Below are positions 1-8,243 of a stretch of 21,733 nucleotides of DNA, piece by piece (position 1 is the stretch's first letter; each line of letters starts with the position of its first letter). The notes below the pieces were generated by a model. It saw only the letters and a list, made by a program, of their open reading frames with translations, made no database searches and was not told the origin of the DNA. This DNA is from a virus. Where the stretch lies: positions 1 to 21,733 of IMG/VR virus record IMGVR_UViG_3300025806_000263. One strand, 5' to 3'. A program made the position numbers and the translations under genes.

Positions 1-1469
1 CATACACAGGTAACGCTGCAACAGGCTATAACGATCCTGTTGGCGGCTCTCCGTCCAACGTTGGCAATCAAATTCGTACAGATAAGTACGAGAAAAAAGC
101 ACTCATTGAAGCACGCAAAGAGCAGTATTTTATGCCTTTGTCTAACTCAGTAAATTTACCCAAAAACATGGGTAAGAAAATTAAAAAGTATCATTACTTG
201 CCGATTCTTGATGACGCTAACATTAATGATCAAGGTATTGACGCAGCAGGTGCAGTTCAGGCTGGTTATACAGATACTTGGACTGTTTCTGGCGGCAGTA
301 TTCAATCTGAGCCAGGGCATCCAGCAAACACTATGTATTTTGTGGGTCAAACAGAAGATGCAGCCGGCCACGCTAGTGGATCGGCTGCAACTGCAGCTAC
401 CAAAGAGCTAATCTTCGACAAAGCAACTAATGGTGTAGCAACCGGCGGTTGGGGAGTTACAACCTCTGAAACTTCGTACACTAGTACTTTTGGCACTGAA
501 TTAGCCGACGCTGGATTTACTGTTACAGTAGGTACTCCAATAACGCAAGGCGGTAATCTTTACGGTTCATCAAAAGATCCTGGCGTTATTATCGGCAAAA
601 TGCCTTCGCTGACCGAACACGGTGGCCGTGTAAATCGTGTAGGACACAAGCGCATTGATCTTGAAGGCTCTATTGAGAAACAAGGTTTCTTTGATGAGTA
701 CACGCAAGAGTCTTTAGATTTTGATACTGACGAAGATCTAATGATGCACATTACGCGAGAAATGGTTAATGCCGCTACTGAGATGACTGAAGATCGGTTA
801 CAAATAGATCTTCTTAACTCTGCAGGTGTTGTTCGTTACGCCGGCACTGCCACAAGCACGGCTACTGTTGCCGATGACGATATAGTTTCATATGGCGATT
901 TGTTGCGTTTGTCGATTGAGTTAGATCAAAACCGTACGCCTAAGCAGACTAAAATGTTTACAGGCACGCGAATGGTTGACACTAAAACCGTAGCAGCATG
1001 TCGAATCCTGTACATCGGCTCTGAATTAGTTCCTACACTTAAAGCAATGGTAGATAGCTTCAGTAATGCGGCGTTTATTCCTGTACAGCATTACGCAGGT
1101 GGCGGCACAGTAATGAACGGAGAAATCGGTACGATTGATAACTTCCGCATTGTTGTTGTGCCTGAAATGGTGGCATACGCAGGGGCAGGCGTGGCAGGCA
1201 CTAATACTAGTGAAGTTTATGAAACCAATGCGAAAGTAGACGTTTTTCCAATGCTTTGCGTTGGTAGTGAGTCGTTTTCTACAATTGGTTTTCAAACTGA
1301 TGGACAAACTGTCAAATTTAAAATCACGCATAAAAAACCAGGTGAAGCTACTGCAGATCGTAATGATCCGTACGGCGAGACTGGCTTTATGTCAATTAAA
1401 TGGTACTACGGATTTTTGTTAGAGCGTCCTGAGCGTATCGCAAAAATCTTAACTGCAGCGACAGTATAA
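1..1469 (+). CDS. N4-like major capsid protein (gp56-like), 5' end outside the window
   Basis: This is the main shell protein of the phage head, expected to have the HK97 fold. The frame is open from base 3, giving 488 visible residues to the TAA at 1467-1469. The ATG at 132 is internal, because the upstream codons already read like capsid protein ([20 protein letters not shown]). The clearest family marks are [12 protein letters not shown] near bases 208-243, [20 protein letters not shown] near 580-640, and the [18 protein letters not shown] segment near 795-845; all resemble N4-like capsid proteins as I remember them. About 110 residues between these blocks are rich in Gly, Ala, Ser and Thr, which suggests a surface insertion that makes it longer than the roughly 400-residue N4 protein. 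A strong terminator follows directly, fitting a very highly expressed gene. The family call is firm; the true start is not visible. Confidence 0.93.
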   Translation, partial: YTGNAATGYNDPVGGSPSNVGNQIRTDKYEKKALIEARKEQYFMPLSNSVNLPKNMGKKIKKYHYLPILDDANINDQGIDAAGAVQAGYTDTWTVSGGSIQSEPGHPANTMYFVGQTEDAAGHASGSAATAATKELIFDKATNGVATGGWGVTTSETSYTSTFGTELADAGFTVTVGTPITQGGNLYGSSKDPGVIIGKMPSLTEHGGRVNRVGHKRIDLEGSIEKQGFFDEYTQESLDFDTDEDLMMHITREMVNAATEMTEDRLQIDLLNSAGVVRYAGTATSTATVADDDIVSYGDLLRLSIELDQNRTPKQTKMFTGTRMVDTKTVAACRILYIGSELVPTLKAMVDSFSNAAFIPVQHYAGGGTVMNGEIGTIDNFRIVVVPEMVAYAGAGVAGTNTSEVYETNAKVDVFPMLCVGSESFSTIGFQTDGQTVKFKITHKKPGEATADRNDPYGETGFMSIKWYYGFLLERPERIAKILTAATV

Positions 1470-1487
1470 ATCAGTAACCTTTCTTAA

Positions 1488-1516
1488 CCTTCCTCCTTCG
1501 GGGGGAAGGCTTTTTT
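1488..1516 (+). terminator. Rho-independent terminator after the capsid gene
   Basis: CCTTCCTCC (1488-1496) pairs with GGGGGAAGG (1501-1509) as nine base pairs including one G-U. The loop is TTCG, closed by C-G, which is the very stable UUCG tetraloop. One C and six T follow (1511-1516), then ATTT. The hairpin begins 19 bases after the capsid stop and should cut transcription before the less abundant virion proteins. Confidence 0.9.
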
Positions 1517-1546
1517 ATTTACATTCAATTATCGGAGATTTCCGCA

Positions 1547-2140
1547 ATGAACGAACCTACAGACAACAGTGAAATAATGTCAGCAGAGCTAGATGCATTA
1601 AAAGCACGAGCTGATGTATTAGGCGTAAAATACCATCCTGCAATTGGTGCTGAAAAACTTGGTAATAAAATTGCCGAAGCTTTAAACGCAAAAGAAGCTG
1701 AAAAAGAAGCTGAAATTGTAAAAAATACTGTCGTTGCGCAACCAAAAGTTGTAGCAAACAAAGATTTAACTGAAGGGCAAAAACGAAAAAAAATTAAAGA
1801 AGAAGCAACTAAGTTGCTACGTGTTCGCGTAGCGTGCATGAACCCTAACAAACGAGAGTGGCAAGGTGAAACATTCTCTGTCGGCAACTCGTTAATAGGC
1901 CAAATTAAAAAATACGTGCCGTATGACACAGAATGGCATGTACCACAAATTATTGTAAACGCAATTAAAGAGCGCACTTGCCAGGTATTTACTACTACAA
2001 CCGGCCCACGCGGACAAAAAACGCGAGCTGGCAAACTCGTAGCAGAATTTGCCATTGAAAGTCTTCCGCCTTTAACAGGCAAAGAACTTCATGACTTAGC
2101 ACAAAGGCAAGCTATGGCAAATGGTTCTACTGAATACTAA
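1547..2140 (+). CDS. Small virion protein with an HeH/LEM-like N-terminal helix motif (gp55-like)
   Basis: This 197-residue protein lies between the capsid gene and the coiled-coil gene, where N4 has gene 55. Residues about 12-46 (ELDALKARADVLGVKYHP, then IGAEKLGNKIAEAL) match the short helix-extended-helix (HeH/LEM/SAP-like) motif common in phage capsid-associated proteins. Residues about 48-85 are charged and helical. The C-terminal half (RVRVACMNPNKREW, SLIGQIKKYVPYDTEWHVP, LPPLTGKELHDLAQRQAMA) is a block I recognise from N4-like phages and some other phage structural operons. GGAG at 1534-1537 sits nine bases before the ATG. Because it follows the terminator without a visible promoter, it is probably expressed by readthrough. 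A role in the virion, perhaps contacting capsid or DNA, is inferred from position; no function is proven. Confidence 0.72.
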   Translation: MNEPTDNSEIMSAELDALKARADVLGVKYHPAIGAEKLGNKIAEALNAKEAEKEAEIVKNTVVAQPKVVANKDLTEGQKRKKIKEEATKLLRVRVACMNPNKREWQGETFSVGNSLIGQIKKYVPYDTEWHVPQIIVNAIKERTCQVFTTTTGPRGQKTRAGKLVAEFAIESLPPLTGKELHDLAQRQAMANGSTEY

Positions 2141-2166
2141 ATAGTTAATTTTCTAAGGCGGCATTA

Positions 2167-4686
2167 ATGGCTATCCAGATACAAGATTTAACAGACGCGC
2201 AATTAAAAGACGGTAATGGAGTCTTTGATGTATTAATGCGCTCTGTAGCTTCGCACCTTGATCAGGAGTACTCGAAAAATAGAATTCGAGGCCCTGAATA
2301 TTCTCAGGTCTATCTTGGAGCTATTAATGCTGTCTTAGAAAAATCGCTAACATTTGTTTTACAACAAGAAAAAATTGTTGCTGAAAATAGTTTAATTACA
2401 GCTCAATACGACAATACAGTTGCTGAAGGATTAAATATCACTAAGCAAGGTATTTTAATTGATGCACAAGCATCTAAGATGGCAATAGACGAAACATTAG
2501 TAGCACAACAAGCTCTTAAAGTTTTACAAGATACAAATTTAACTGAACAGCAAGTGTTAAACGAAGTAATTAAAGAAACTTTGTTAGAAGAACAAGTTGA
2601 TACAGTAATTGCTGAACGACAAAACATCCCAAAACAAGGAGCGTTAATAACTGCTCAAACATCTAAAGTAGGTGTAGACGAAACTTTAGTTACTGCGCAA
2701 GTGAGTAAATTAAATAAAGATGAAAATTTAATTGATCAACAAATACTTGTTGCGGCACAAGATGTATTAACTGCAGAACAACAAGTACAAAACTCCATTA
2801 AAGAAGTCTTGTTTACCCAAGCTAAAATTGACAAATTAACTAAAGACGAAGATTTGGTAGATGAGCAAATTACAAGATCTACGGCAGAACGTGCAAACAT
2901 ACCTAAGCAAGGTGAGATGATTGATGCACAAAAAGCGAAAGTAAACGCAGATACTACTTTGGTTACAGCGCAAAAGGGTAAAGTAGATGCTGACACTGTT
3001 TTAACAACTTTAAATTACACTAAAATTGATAAAGAAATTAATTTAGCTACGCAAAACATATTAAACGCTGAGCAAGAAGTGCTGATGTCACAAGCCCAAG
3101 TTGAAAAGCTTGAATTTGAAGTAGATGCAATGCTGCCCGCGCAGCTAACTAAAATTAACGAAGAAAATCTTTTGTTAGTTAAGCAAGCAGCAAAACTTGA
3201 CGCAGACACTGGTTTAGTTAGTAAACAAGAAGACAAAATAGATAAAGATATAGAGGTTGCTGCGCAAAATATTCTTAATGCAGAACAAGAAGTCTTAATG
3301 TCAGCGGCACAAGTAGAAAAAATTGGATTTGAAGTAGCTTCGTTATTACCTGCTGAATTAGATAAGATTACCGCTGGTAACTTATTAACAGCTGAGCAAA
3401 CGTTAAAACTTGTAGAAGACAAAGAATTAGTTGAAGCACAAACTGTGCAAATTTCTGCAGAGACTGCAAATATTTCAAAACAAGGCGATTTAATTGATGC
3501 TCAAAAAGATAAAGCTATTGCAGAAGAATTGCGTATTGATCAAGATACTGCATTAACAACGGCACAAGCTGGTAAGGTTGCTTTTGAACTCAGTGATATG
3601 TTGCCAGTACAAAAACTTAAACTAGAAGCAGAAAAAGATGTGGCAGTAAAACAAATTGATGTAGCCACACAAGAAATTGCAATGTCTACAGCGCAAGCGT
3701 TAAAAGTTGGATATGAGGTAAGCGATGTATTGCCTGCTGAAGTAGCTAGGCTTACTGCACAAAACGCATTAACAGCTAAGCAAGAATTAAAAGTTGTAGA
3801 AGATACCGCATTAACTTTAGAGCAGAAAAACAAATTAGCTTACGAAGTAACAAACATGCTGCCGGAAGAGCTGGCTAAGTTAGTTGCTGAGAAAAACATT
3901 ACTATTCAGCAAGTGCGTAACGCAGTAGCTGATGTAAGTATTGCTGAAGCGCAAGTAAGCAAAATAGAATTTGAAGTTGAATCCTTATTGCCAAAACAAC
4001 TAGAAAAAATTACTGGTGAAGCCGGCGTATTAACTGCTAAAGCTGTCAACACTGGATTAGAAGGAGATATTTTACAAGACCGTATTACCAACAACCTGGC
4101 TAATGAAAGTTTAATTATTTCCTCACAAAAAGATTTGGCAGCTAAAGAAGTTGAAATAGCGGCGCATAAAGAAAATATTGTAGAAAAAGAAGTTGATTTA
4201 ACAACCAGTAAAATTAGCAAATTAGACGCTGATAAATTAGCAGTTGATGCTGAAGTTAATAAAACTGCTCAAGAAACTACTTTAATTCAGCAAAGAGTCC
4301 AAAATGCTGTAGCAGAAGAAGCAGTAGCTGAGTCAACAGCCTGTAAGCTTAAAGCTGAATTTGACACATTGATGCAACAAGAACTTAAACTTATTGCTGA
4401 AACTCAATTGTTAGGCCAAAAGAAAGCGACTGAAGTAGCTCAGACAACGTCAACGAACGTTGATCCAGATAGTGTGGTTGGTGTACAGAAAGCGTTGTAT
4501 GCGGCGCAAACCGCCGGCTATCAGCGAAATGCTGAACAGCAAGCCGCTAAAATTATGGTAGAAACGTGGAATACACGTCGCCTTACAGATGAGACAACCA
4601 CGGCACCTACAACTGAAAATAAACTCAGGGACGTTGATATTGGGGCTGTAATACAAAAACTAAAAGAGGGAGTAGCAGCCCCGTAA
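2167..4686 (+). CDS. Expanded coiled-coil structural protein (gp54-like)
   Basis: This is an 839-residue, mostly helical protein. The N-terminal 65 residues (QIQDLTDAQLKDGNGVFDVL, then a block ending at YLGAINAVLEKSL) and the last 75 or so (GVQKALYAAQTAGYQRNAEQ, AAKIMVETWNTRR, VIQKLKEGV) match the ends of N4-like gp54 structural proteins as I remember them, which are about 250-300 residues. The middle, residues about 70-740, is Glu/Ala/Gln/Lys/Leu/Val-rich with almost no aromatics and is built from imperfect repeats. NI(P/T/S)KQG recurs at residues 90, 153, 244 and 435. (F/Y)E(V/L) followed by LP recurs at about 317, 388, 473, 517, 559 and 602. AAGG at 2155-2158 supports the start, 26 bases after the previous stop. 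An elongated rod or fibre-like assembly is inferred. The family call is good; why it expanded is unknown. Confidence 0.75.
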   Translation: MAIQIQDLTDAQLKDGNGVFDVLMRSVASHLDQEYSKNRIRGPEYSQVYLGAINAVLEKSLTFVLQQEKIVAENSLITAQYDNTVAEGLNITKQGILIDAQASKMAIDETLVAQQALKVLQDTNLTEQQVLNEVIKETLLEEQVDTVIAERQNIPKQGALITAQTSKVGVDETLVTAQVSKLNKDENLIDQQILVAAQDVLTAEQQVQNSIKEVLFTQAKIDKLTKDEDLVDEQITRSTAERANIPKQGEMIDAQKAKVNADTTLVTAQKGKVDADTVLTTLNYTKIDKEINLATQNILNAEQEVLMSQAQVEKLEFEVDAMLPAQLTKINEENLLLVKQAAKLDADTGLVSKQEDKIDKDIEVAAQNILNAEQEVLMSAAQVEKIGFEVASLLPAELDKITAGNLLTAEQTLKLVEDKELVEAQTVQISAETANISKQGDLIDAQKDKAIAEELRIDQDTALTTAQAGKVAFELSDMLPVQKLKLEAEKDVAVKQIDVATQEIAMSTAQALKVGYEVSDVLPAEVARLTAQNALTAKQELKVVEDTALTLEQKNKLAYEVTNMLPEELAKLVAEKNITIQQVRNAVADVSIAEAQVSKIEFEVESLLPKQLEKITGEAGVLTAKAVNTGLEGDILQDRITNNLANESLIISSQKDLAAKEVEIAAHKENIVEKEVDLTTSKISKLDADKLAVDAEVNKTAQETTLIQQRVQNAVAEEAVAESTACKLKAEFDTLMQQELKLIAETQLLGQKKATEVAQTTSTNVDPDSVVGVQKALYAAQTAGYQRNAEQQAAKIMVETWNTRRLTDETTTAPTTENKLRDVDIGAVIQKLKEGVAAP
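2434..3486 (+). repeat. Four coding copies of an NI(P/T/S)KQG repeat unit
   Basis: Within the coiled-coil gene, the pattern AE(R/T)xNIPKQG, then about five residues, AQxxK, and an acidic stretch with TLVTAQ, occurs at residues 90-95, 153-158, 244-249 and 435-440. The third and fourth copies still share the frame NI(P/S)KQG followed by IDAQK. The DNA of the copies has diverged, so this is a protein-level repeat and not a recent tandem duplication. Confidence 0.8.
3052..3369 (+). repeat. Diverged 35-codon duplication inside the coiled-coil gene
   Basis: Residues 296-330 (3052-3156) and 367-401 (3265-3369) align without gaps, 27 of 35 residues identical and offset by 71 residues. Both begin QNILNAEQEVLMS and contain FEV, then LPA and KI. 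Within those 13 identical residues, eight codons differ synonymously, so the copies are old and the protein sequence has been conserved. Confidence 0.85.
3115..3993 (+). repeat. Six copies of an (F/Y)E(V/L)xx(M/L/V)LP helix-break motif
   Basis: The motif begins at about residues 317, 388, 473, 517, 559 and 602 of the coiled-coil protein. The last four copies are spaced 42-44 residues apart, suggesting a unit of about 43 residues. Each copy puts a proline in an otherwise nearly proline-free helical region, so these are likely regular kinks or hinges. Examples are FEVDAMLP, YEVSDVLP and FEVESLLP. Confidence 0.8.
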
Positions 4687-4717
4687 AAACTTCAGATAAA
4701 TATTACATAATAAGCAT

Positions 4718-4746
4718 AATTAAGGAGCCTTTTGGCTCCTTAATTT
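4718..4746 (+). terminator. Hairpin terminator between the coiled-coil and internal-protein genes
   Basis: AATTAAGGAGCC (4718-4729) and GGCTCCTTAATT (4734-4745) form a perfect 12-pair stem around a TTTT loop. The T-rich tail is short: the arm ends in TT, one more T follows, then G. The hairpin is strong but the U-tract is weak, so partial termination, or protection of the upstream mRNA end, is more likely than a full stop. It ends 15 bases before the next ATG, so it may also affect translation of that gene. Confidence 0.68.
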
Positions 4747-4761
4747 GTTAGGCACAGTATT

Positions 4762-7611
4762 ATGGCCAGTTATTATTTATATAATTATTCACAGCACGCA
4801 AGAATGTTTCGAGATGAGGACATTCCTGATGTGGTTGCCGAAGCTGGCCGTTTAGCCATTATAAAAAACTTGCCTTTAATTCCTGTAATTCTTAGCCAAA
4901 TAAAAGATAGTCAAAGCAATAATTTTGAAAGAGCGTGGCAACTAGCAGGGCAAAGTACGGTTGGCAACACTGAAAACTCAATAGGGTTGTTACAGTTTTC
5001 GCACACCAATGTAATTAAAAACTCAGAAAAATGGACATATGGCAGCAGCAATTATAGAGCTGGTGACCCCAACGAAGAATATTTTTATAACAGAAGAGAT
5101 CCTAAATCCTATAATTTTTTTGGGGTAGCCGCATTAGCTGTTGCTGATCAATTAGCCACAAAATTTAATGTCCCTCTTACGCCGGCTCCCTACGACGGTG
5201 TAACAGAAACCCCGTATCCCAGTGAAATAGGAAAAATTAATTGGCAAACAGACATTGAGTTTGATTATCACGTTGCTAGTGAAATAAATCTTGATCACGC
5301 TAAGTGGGATTACGCTGTCAATGTATTAGGCTTTGTTGAAGAAACCGGTGAGTTAACAGAACGAACGGCTTATCATGGACATAAATGCGTTATATTGCGA
5401 GCAATCAAACGTATTAAAGGTAGCTTAACGGATGATGCTACAGCTTATTATCAGTCTCCTTGGATTGCTATAACTCGCAGCAGCAACCGTAGCGAAAAGA
5501 GTGGTCCTCTAGGAGGGCTTGGCATAACGCAAGAGGTTGATCGACTGTCTGATTATGACGCAATATACTCAATGGCTTCTGGGTATTTAAATGATTTTCG
5601 TATATCGCCTGATTTTGAAGAAGACGGTTTTGAAATTCATTATCAATACTGGGACAGCGTTGGTGATGTACAACAAGAAATTATTATAATAAATAAAAGT
5701 GAATTGCACACTTGGGGATTTATTCAAACAACTGGGCCTAATTTAGATATTCAGCCTGTTGTTATTATGGCTCAATATACGTTTACTCCAGCAAGCAGTG
5801 GATCAAATGACGTAAACGAAGGCAAACCTTATACAGGGTATATTTCATATAGCCCACCAAAAAGCGCTTTTTACGATGAAGGTAATAACAGAGGTGGTTT
5901 AATTAAAACTGCTGGTAGTTATTACGACAATAGCAGCTGGGCAAAACAGCGAGTATTAGAGTATTGGGCTGCTGCTTTTTTTGCGAGCACAACTTCAGGC
6001 GGTTCATACGACTCTGCTGAGTTATTTGAAGAAAACGCTGTTTGGCTAATAGATTCTTATAATTCAAATTTTCCGTTATTTGGTTCGTATTTCCCTGTTA
6101 TTCAGCTACGTATGAGCAGTCAGAACATTACAGAAGAATACGATCCAGACCAATGGGCTGTTAATCAAAAATTATTAAAAACCATGGGGCTTTCACAAGA
6201 AGCAATTTTAGACGCTGTATATGAAAATCCTGAAGGCACTGGTGACTTGTCAGAGATTCATCTACAAATGTCTGTTGACATGAACAGTGATAACCAAACA
6301 GACATGGCTTACACGTTTGATTGGTGGAAAGCGCGATATGACCAAGCTTATTTGCTAGAACCTAGAAATACTGTTCAAGATATTGAAAACGGTTTAGATG
6401 CTTACGATCCTTTAGAATATGGATTTTCCGAAAAATTTTGGTTTATGACGTTAACTGTACACAGTATTTCATTTCGCTACAAAATTGGGTCTATTGGGGA
6501 TGTTGGTACTTATGAAAAAGAAGTAACTCGACCATCATCTCCATCGTCGTTTCTTGATCCGCCTCCTGGATATAACAATTTTTACGACAATAAAATATCT
6601 TACCCTAGCAGAAACGGTGATGTTCAAAAGAATTCTTGGGATCAACTCGGTCAGTGGCAAAACTCCCATAAATACTGGGTTTATCGTAAACAAGTTGCTC
6701 CAAATATTTATCAAGAATTAATTGTTAAAAATCCACTAGCAGTCTATTACGGTTGGGATGGCGGCGATTGGGAAGGTGGAACAGGCCGTTGGGAATTAGA
6801 CGGAATAGGGGGCAATCGACGCTACAGAACAATGAATGCAGATCTTTCGTACGCTGCAGGCATTAACAACATGTTTCTGCCAGTTGATATGACGCAACTA
6901 GCAAGTTCTGTGCGCTCTATTAAAAAGCGAAACGAGTTTTATTATAGAAATTATCGTTTATATCTGTCTTCTTGGTCAGAAGTAAAAGTAGAGTGGTATG
7001 AAACAGAAGAATTTGCAGACTTTATTATGGTTGTTGGCTTTGCATTAGCTATTTTTACTTTTGGTGAAAGCATAGCCTTAGCTACAACTATTATTGCACT
7101 TTTAGAAGCTATTGCAGTTTGGGTGCTAACAACACTCATAATTTCATTTATAGCCAAAACCGTTGTGCGCTTGGTTGGAATTGAAGCTGCTTTAATTATT
7201 GCAACTATTGCAATGCTACTAGGCGGATTTGCCGGAGATACAGGTTTACTATCAGCAGAAAATTTGTTTTTATTTTCTAGTGGATTGTCTGGCGGCGTCC
7301 AAACAAATTTAGCTGACAAAATGGAAAAATTGGAAAAAAACAGAATTGCTTGGGAATTATCTAATGAAGAGCGTTTTGCAGAATTAGAGCAGTATGATTC
7401 CTTAATAAATACTCAGCAATTTATTGAGCCATATGCTTTCATACGTCAAGAACCGATCATAATTCCAGGAGAAGAAGCAGAGCAATATTACGAACGAATA
7501 TTTTCTGGAAATATTGGAGTTTTGACTTACGACATAGTCAACAATTACGTTGATATAAATTTAAGATTGCCAACTTTTCATGACAGTTTAGGTAATTCAA
7601 ATTACGCATAA
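4762..7611 (+). CDS. Large internal/ejection protein with C-terminal membrane segments (gp53-like by position)
   Basis: The product has 949 residues. I recognise no enzyme family. Residues 1-740 are rich in Tyr, Trp, Asp and Asn, with a Pro-rich stretch (TRPSSPSSFLDPPPGYNN) near residues 590-610. Three hydrophobic segments follow: residues about 754-770, 772-797 and 808-824, the first beginning FIMVVGFALAIFTFG and the last containing AALIIATIAMLLGGFAG. A charged helical segment (DKMEKLEKNRIAWELS) and about 90 more residues end the protein. A virion protein with late hydrophobic helices, encoded before the vRNAP, fits a protein ejected into the host envelope to form part of the channel for DNA and vRNAP; that is inference from position and topology. 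The ribosome site is weak (AGG at 4750-4752, nine bases before the ATG) and follows the 4718-4746 hairpin, so output is probably low. It contains a single cysteine. Confidence 0.6.
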   Translation: MASYYLYNYSQHARMFRDEDIPDVVAEAGRLAIIKNLPLIPVILSQIKDSQSNNFERAWQLAGQSTVGNTENSIGLLQFSHTNVIKNSEKWTYGSSNYRAGDPNEEYFYNRRDPKSYNFFGVAALAVADQLATKFNVPLTPAPYDGVTETPYPSEIGKINWQTDIEFDYHVASEINLDHAKWDYAVNVLGFVEETGELTERTAYHGHKCVILRAIKRIKGSLTDDATAYYQSPWIAITRSSNRSEKSGPLGGLGITQEVDRLSDYDAIYSMASGYLNDFRISPDFEEDGFEIHYQYWDSVGDVQQEIIIINKSELHTWGFIQTTGPNLDIQPVVIMAQYTFTPASSGSNDVNEGKPYTGYISYSPPKSAFYDEGNNRGGLIKTAGSYYDNSSWAKQRVLEYWAAAFFASTTSGGSYDSAELFEENAVWLIDSYNSNFPLFGSYFPVIQLRMSSQNITEEYDPDQWAVNQKLLKTMGLSQEAILDAVYENPEGTGDLSEIHLQMSVDMNSDNQTDMAYTFDWWKARYDQAYLLEPRNTVQDIENGLDAYDPLEYGFSEKFWFMTLTVHSISFRYKIGSIGDVGTYEKEVTRPSSPSSFLDPPPGYNNFYDNKISYPSRNGDVQKNSWDQLGQWQNSHKYWVYRKQVAPNIYQELIVKNPLAVYYGWDGGDWEGGTGRWELDGIGGNRRYRTMNADLSYAAGINNMFLPVDMTQLASSVRSIKKRNEFYYRNYRLYLSSWSEVKVEWYETEEFADFIMVVGFALAIFTFGESIALATTIIALLEAIAVWVLTTLIISFIAKTVVRLVGIEAALIIATIAMLLGGFAGDTGLLSAENLFLFSSGLSGGVQTNLADKMEKLEKNRIAWELSNEERFAELEQYDSLINTQQFIEPYAFIRQEPIIIPGEEAEQYYERIFSGNIGVLTYDIVNNYVDINLRLPTFHDSLGNSNYA

Positions 7612-7627
7612 AAGATAGGAGATTTCA

Positions 7628-8242
7628 ATGAATCAAGCAGTTAACAGATTTTTAGGTGGTGAAATTGAAGATGTAACCTCGCAGCCTTCTTGGACGTCAA
7701 AAGACATGTTGATAGGTAACACAGGGTACACAAATCAACAGGCTAATCAATCTAACCCGTGGAACAGTTCTGGTAATTATCTTCAAAACGCTGGAAAAGC
7801 TTTAAACATTACACCTGCTTCTTTTCAACAAGCAGGGCCTACCATGGGATCAGGCTATCAATTTAGTTCAGGTCAGCCATCAAGCATGTTTGAGTTTGCT
7901 GATTTAGGCTCTTTTGCAAAGAAACCATGGCAACCTAAAGGCGGTATGAAAAATTGGATGTTTGGTGAATACAACCCAGATACGGGGACTAATACGCCTG
8001 CGTATGGTATGCAGACATTAAATGCTGCACTAGGTTTAGGCCAGTCATTTCTTGGGTATCAGCAATATAAAATGGGTAAAAAAGCGTTTAAACGTTCAAT
8101 TTTTGAAAGTGATCGTAATTACAACGCACAAAAACAAACAATTAACACCGCTATGGAAGATCGCGCTAGAGCTAATTACAGCGCTAATCCTAATTTTTAT
8201 CAGTCTCCTGAACAATACATGAACAAAAACGAGATTAAATAA
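7628..8242 (+). CDS. Small internal virion protein (gp52-like by position)
   Basis: This 204-residue protein has a Gln/Asn/Ser/Gly-rich, probably disordered N-terminal half. A GMQTLNAALGLGQSFLGYQQ segment near residues 125-145 is moderately hydrophobic and Gly/Leu/Gln-rich. A basic helical tail contains KKAFKRSIFESDRNYNAQKQ, RANYSANPNFYQ and EQYM. That layout, an AxxGLGxxxLGYxxYKxGKKAFK helix followed by a short NPNxYQSxxEYM tail, recurs in small proteins encoded just before the large internal proteins of podoviruses. A strong AGGAG at 7617-7621 lies six bases before the ATG. The next gene starts one base after this stop, so the two are probably translationally coupled. It has no cysteine. 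A role as internal or ejected protein is inferred; I know no biochemical function. Confidence 0.62.
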   Translation: MNQAVNRFLGGEIEDVTSQPSWTSKDMLIGNTGYTNQQANQSNPWNSSGNYLQNAGKALNITPASFQQAGPTMGSGYQFSSGQPSSMFEFADLGSFAKKPWQPKGGMKNWMFGEYNPDTGTNTPAYGMQTLNAALGLGQSFLGYQQYKMGKKAFKRSIFESDRNYNAQKQTINTAMEDRARANYSANPNFYQSPEQYMNKNEIK

Positions 8243-8243
8243 T

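Noticed and set aside
132-134. ATG at 132 as start of the capsid gene
   Set aside because: Upstream codons in the same frame encode conserved-looking capsid sequence to the window edge, so the real start is outside.
1525-2082. Minus-strand open frame of 185 codons opposite the gp55-like gene
   Set aside because: It mirrors a well-supported plus-strand gene with a good ribosome site, is Ser/Phe/Cys-rich like a typical antisense shadow, and resembles nothing I know.
2434-3993. Regular repeats as a CRISPR array or tandem DNA satellite
   Set aside because: The repeat signal is in the protein; the DNA copies are diverged, unequal in spacing, and lie in one open frame.
2403-4220. Several minus-strand frames rich in Ser, Cys and Ala opposite the coiled-coil gene
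   Set aside because: They are the reverse complements of Ala/Glu/Gln/Thr repeat codons, so the composition is explained by the real gene.
4918-5160. Lysozyme/transglycosylase-like motif (NSIGLLQF) in the 949-residue protein
   Set aside because: Only a GLMQ-like tetrad is present; no catalytic Glu in the usual setting and no following AxAY-type motif.
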